Shown one piece after another: positions 6,258 through 7,779 of a DNA stretch of 7,779 nucleotides. Each line of letters opens with the position of its first letter. Positions within the stretch are counted from its first letter, which is position 1. The position numbers and the translations under genes are program-made. This DNA comes from Cyanobacteria bacterium K_DeepCast_35m_m2_023 (GTDB lineage: Bacteria; Cyanobacteriota; Cyanobacteriia; PCC-6307; Cyanobiaceae), in NCBI GenBank assembly GCA_016882345.1, contig VGQR01000082.1, positions 1-7,779 of the forward strand. The letters run 5' to 3'. The notes beneath the pieces were generated by a model. That model was not told the origin of the DNA. It ran no database searches and saw nothing but the letters and a program-made list of their open reading frames with translations.

Positions 6258-7106
6258 GTGTTTCGCAACCTGCTGATCGCCGACTCCGGCCAAGGCCACG
6301 TCGAAGAAATGGTGCGGATGCTGCGCGCCATCCCTCCGGCTGCCGCCGCCAAGGTCAACCTGCTGCACGTGGTCGGCGAGCAGAGCAGTGCCGATGTGGA
6401 GGACCACATGGCCTGCGCCCAGGGGCTGATCAACGATGCGCTCAAGCGCATGGGACTCGACGGGACCAGCGTCAACACGGTGATCCGCCAGGGCGACACC
6501 AAGACGACCGTGCTCACGGTGGCCGACGAGCTCGATGCCGACCTGATCGTGATGGGCTCCCGCGGCATGAATCGGCTGCAGGCGATTCTGAGCAACAGCG
6601 CCAGCCAGTACGTCTTCCAACTGTCGACCCGGCCGATGCTGCTGGTGCGCGATGACCTCTATATCCGCGCCATCAACCGGGTGATGGTGACGGTCGACGG
6701 CACCGGCGTCGGCGACGACGCGATCCGACTGGCCAGCGAACTGATGGCGGGCATCCCTGGCGGCACCCTCACCGGCGTGCACGTGACCCGCCAGGACCTG
6801 GCGCCCAGCCGCGGCGGCAAAAGCCCGGCCGATGAGGTCCTCGACAAAGCGGTGCAACGGGCCCGCAGTTTTGGAGTGACAATGAAACCGCTTCACAAGG
6901 TCGGTGACATTGCCCGCACAGTTTGCGCAGCCGCCGAAGAGGTGCGTGCCGACCTGCTGGTGATCGCCTCTCAGGACCGGCGCCCGGTGGTGGCCAAGGG
7001 CCTGGTGGACATCGATCGCTTGCTGGGAAGCTCGGTGAGCGACTTCATCCGTGTGCATGCCCCGGCGCCGGTGCTGCTGGTGCGAGAACCCGAGCAGCGC
7101 CGCTGA
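6258..7106 (+). CDS. Tandem universal stress protein (two UspA domains)
   Basis: The 282-residue protein starts at GTG 6258 (VFRNLLIADSGQGHVEE) and contains two UspA-type alpha/beta domains, at about residues 1-131 and 138-276. Such proteins bind ATP or other nucleotides and help cells survive stress; the precise role here is unknown. Domain 1 carries DLIVMGSRGMNRLQAILSNSAS, where the G-x2-G part (Gly100, Gly103) of the nucleotide loop is present but the later Gly is Asn113. Domain 2 reads DLLVIASQDRRP and then LLGSSVSDFI, keeping the second Gly-Ser (257-258) but lacking the first glycines. Each half thus has part of the loop. Both end in the usual beta strand, PMLLVRD and PVLLVRE. It is the only + strand gene in the right half, divergent from the thioesterase gene and convergent with psbM. 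A weak TAGGCT -10-like box (6229-6234) precedes it. Confidence 0.9.
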   Translation: MFRNLLIADSGQGHVEEMVRMLRAIPPAAAAKVNLLHVVGEQSSADVEDHMACAQGLINDALKRMGLDGTSVNTVIRQGDTKTTVLTVADELDADLIVMGSRGMNRLQAILSNSASQYVFQLSTRPMLLVRDDLYIRAINRVMVTVDGTGVGDDAIRLASELMAGIPGGTLTGVHVTRQDLAPSRGGKSPADEVLDKAVQRARSFGVTMKPLHKVGDIARTVCAAAEEVRADLLVIASQDRRPVVAKGLVDIDRLLGSSVSDFIRVHAPAPVLLVREPEQRR

Positions 7107-7124
7107 TCGGGTTCCTTGACAATC

Positions 7125-7137
7125 CCTCCAGCGGAGG
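7125..7137. terminator. Short hairpin between convergent usp and psbM
   Basis: CCTCC, loop AGC, GGAGG form a 5-bp stem 18 bp after the stress-protein stop. No T-run follows on either strand, so termination activity is uncertain. Confidence 0.3.
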
Positions 7138-7140
7138 CGA

Positions 7141-7165
7141 GGGCAGGCTGAGCGATCAGCCGCCC
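7141..7165 (-). terminator. GC-rich hairpin overlapping the psbM stop codon
   Basis: GGGC (7141-7144) and GGCTGA (7146-7151) pair with TCAGCC (7156-7161) and GCCC (7162-7165). This gives a 10-bp stem with one bulged A and a four-base loop, GCGA on the + strand. The psbM stop codon lies inside the stem. As psbM mRNA it could block the RNA 3' end or act as a factor-independent terminator without a U-tract. It could serve both convergent transcripts. Confidence 0.4.
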
Positions 7166-7263
7166 TGCCGGCTGCTGGTTTGGATGTACAAAATGATCAG
7201 AAAGACGGCAGGAACCAACACAAACAGCAGGCTGGCAACAAAGCCGAGGTCGTTGGTTTCCAT
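7156..7263 (-). CDS. psbM: Photosystem II reaction centre protein M
   Basis: The 35-residue product starts [20 protein letters not shown] and ends IQTSSRQGG. PsbM is a single-helix subunit at the dimer interface of photosystem II in the thylakoid membrane. The short polar N-terminus ending in NDLGF, one hydrophobic helix (about residues 8-27) and the LYIQT-S tail are the family hallmarks, and the length is typical. It lies 48 bp downstream of the ferredoxin-like gene on the same strand. A possible extended -10 (TGA then TACCCT, 7285-7293) could give a short leader of about 15 bases, but no -35 box or ribosome binding site is clear. It is too small for many gene callers, but the match is strong and it fixes the organism as an oxygenic phototroph. 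Confidence 0.93.
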   Translation of the reverse strand: METNDLGFVASLLFVLVPAVFLIILYIQTSSRQGG

Positions 7264-7311
7264 GGCGAACAAGGACGTGCAGGGAGGGTATCACCGCTTA
7301 GCAGACCAGAT

Positions 7312-7779
7312 TCAGTCGTCTTCATCGCTCGTTGTGGTTGCCTCGTCGACCGCCGCGGCCGTGGTCTCGGCAACGGCTTCGGTCTCGGCATCGGGCTCAT
7401 CGGCTGCGACGACAGGCCAAGAGGTGGGGCCTAACGGCAGCGGTTGGGCCTGGGCTGCAGCCAGCAGGGCCTCGCGATCACCCAAGCCCACCTGGGGGCG
7501 GGTGATCACCAGCAGCGATTGATTGACCAGGGCCTGGCAGGAGAGGCGCCAACTCTGCGAACGACGCTTGAGCTTCTGATCCTCCACAGCTGTGCGCGGA
7601 CTCAACGCCACCTGCGAAGGGCCTTCGGGCACCTCGACAAAACAGGTGATGCACTGGCCGCAGCCACCGCAATTGCCCAGGGCGCCCTTGAGCCCATAGA
7701 GCTGAATGCCTTCGCGCAACGCCACCTCGCGCAGGTTCTCTCCCGGATAACACTCCACATCTCGATCTTCGCGGACGAA
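7312..7779 (-). CDS. [2Fe-2S] ferredoxin-like protein, N-terminus outside window
   Basis: The frame is open to the right edge. Visible residues begin FVREDRDVECYPGENLREVALREG and run to a stop at 7312, giving 155 residues. The iron-sulfur cluster motif is GNCGGCGQCITCF, fitting Cys-x5-Cys-x2-Cys, with the fourth ligand in WRLSCQALV. This is the [2Fe-2S] fold of the adrenodoxin/plant ferredoxin type, a cytoplasmic electron carrier; its partner is unknown. The GTG at 7756-7758 is not the true start, since conserved residues precede it. The C-terminus is unusual: after RPQ it has about 60 residues ending in an acidic, Ala/Thr/Glu-rich low-complexity tail (DEPDAETEAVAE ... TSDEDD). It lies upstream of psbM, which is its usual neighbour in picocyanobacteria as I recall. 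Confidence 0.88.
   Translation of the reverse strand, partial: FVREDRDVECYPGENLREVALREGIQLYGLKGALGNCGGCGQCITCFVEVPEGPSQVALSPRTAVEDQKLKRRSQSWRLSCQALVNQSLLVITRPQVGLGDREALLAAAQAQPLPLGPTSWPVVAADEPDAETEAVAETTAAAVDEATTTSDEDD

Noticed and set aside
6198..7058. Long - strand frame of 286 codons under the stress-protein gene
   Set aside because: It is His/Gln/Ala-rich without motifs, while the + strand frame is an unmistakable tandem UspA protein.

Overview
The window looks like part of the chromosome of a high-GC picocyanobacterium, probably of the freshwater Cyanobium / Synechococcus type. The main support is a 35-residue photosystem II subunit, PsbM, encoded just downstream of a plant/adrenodoxin-type [2Fe-2S] ferredoxin-like gene. 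The same strand carries prmC and tsaC. From memory, ferredoxin, psbM, prmC and tsaC lie close together in marine Synechococcus and Prochlorococcus. Sampled coding stretches are very GC-rich (47 of 60 bases in a piece of prmC), which fits Cyanobium better than Prochlorococcus. The assignment is an inference.

Left end (1-351): the 5' end of an IS5-type transposase gene runs leftwards off the window. It has its own sigma70-like promoter and a terminal-repeat-like end near 290, and an in-frame TAG at codon 17 breaks it. This stretch is clearly more AT-rich than the rest. Directly beside it (352-1374, + strand) is a 340-residue protein I cannot name. It has an HELTH zinc-protease-like motif followed by DELIAD, and its N-terminus may have been cut by the insertion element.

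Centre (1577-6192, - strand): a run of leftward genes. In transcription order they are a 4HBT-fold thioesterase, dprA (DNA uptake and recombination), prmC (release-factor methylation), an AAA_14/DUF4143 ATPase, tsaC (threonylcarbamoyl-AMP synthase for tRNA t6A), and a 55-residue two-helix membrane protein. prmC and tsaC both serve translation. The ATPase between them looks like an accessory insertion: one sample is lower in GC, the gene family is found mainly in accessory DNA, and it carries its own operator-like DNA, a 20-bp perfect palindrome plus a 13-bp direct repeat.

Right end (6258-7779): a tandem universal stress protein gene on the + strand converges on psbM. psbM lies 48 bp downstream of the partial ferredoxin gene, which runs off the right edge. 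Two small hairpins fill the short space between the convergent genes.

I found no tRNA, rRNA or CRISPR. The longest gene-free stretches are about 200 bp (1375-1576) and about 140 bp (213-351). I see no clearly new multi-gene system. The best leads are the ATPase with its palindromic operator region and the orphan HExxH protein next to the insertion element.
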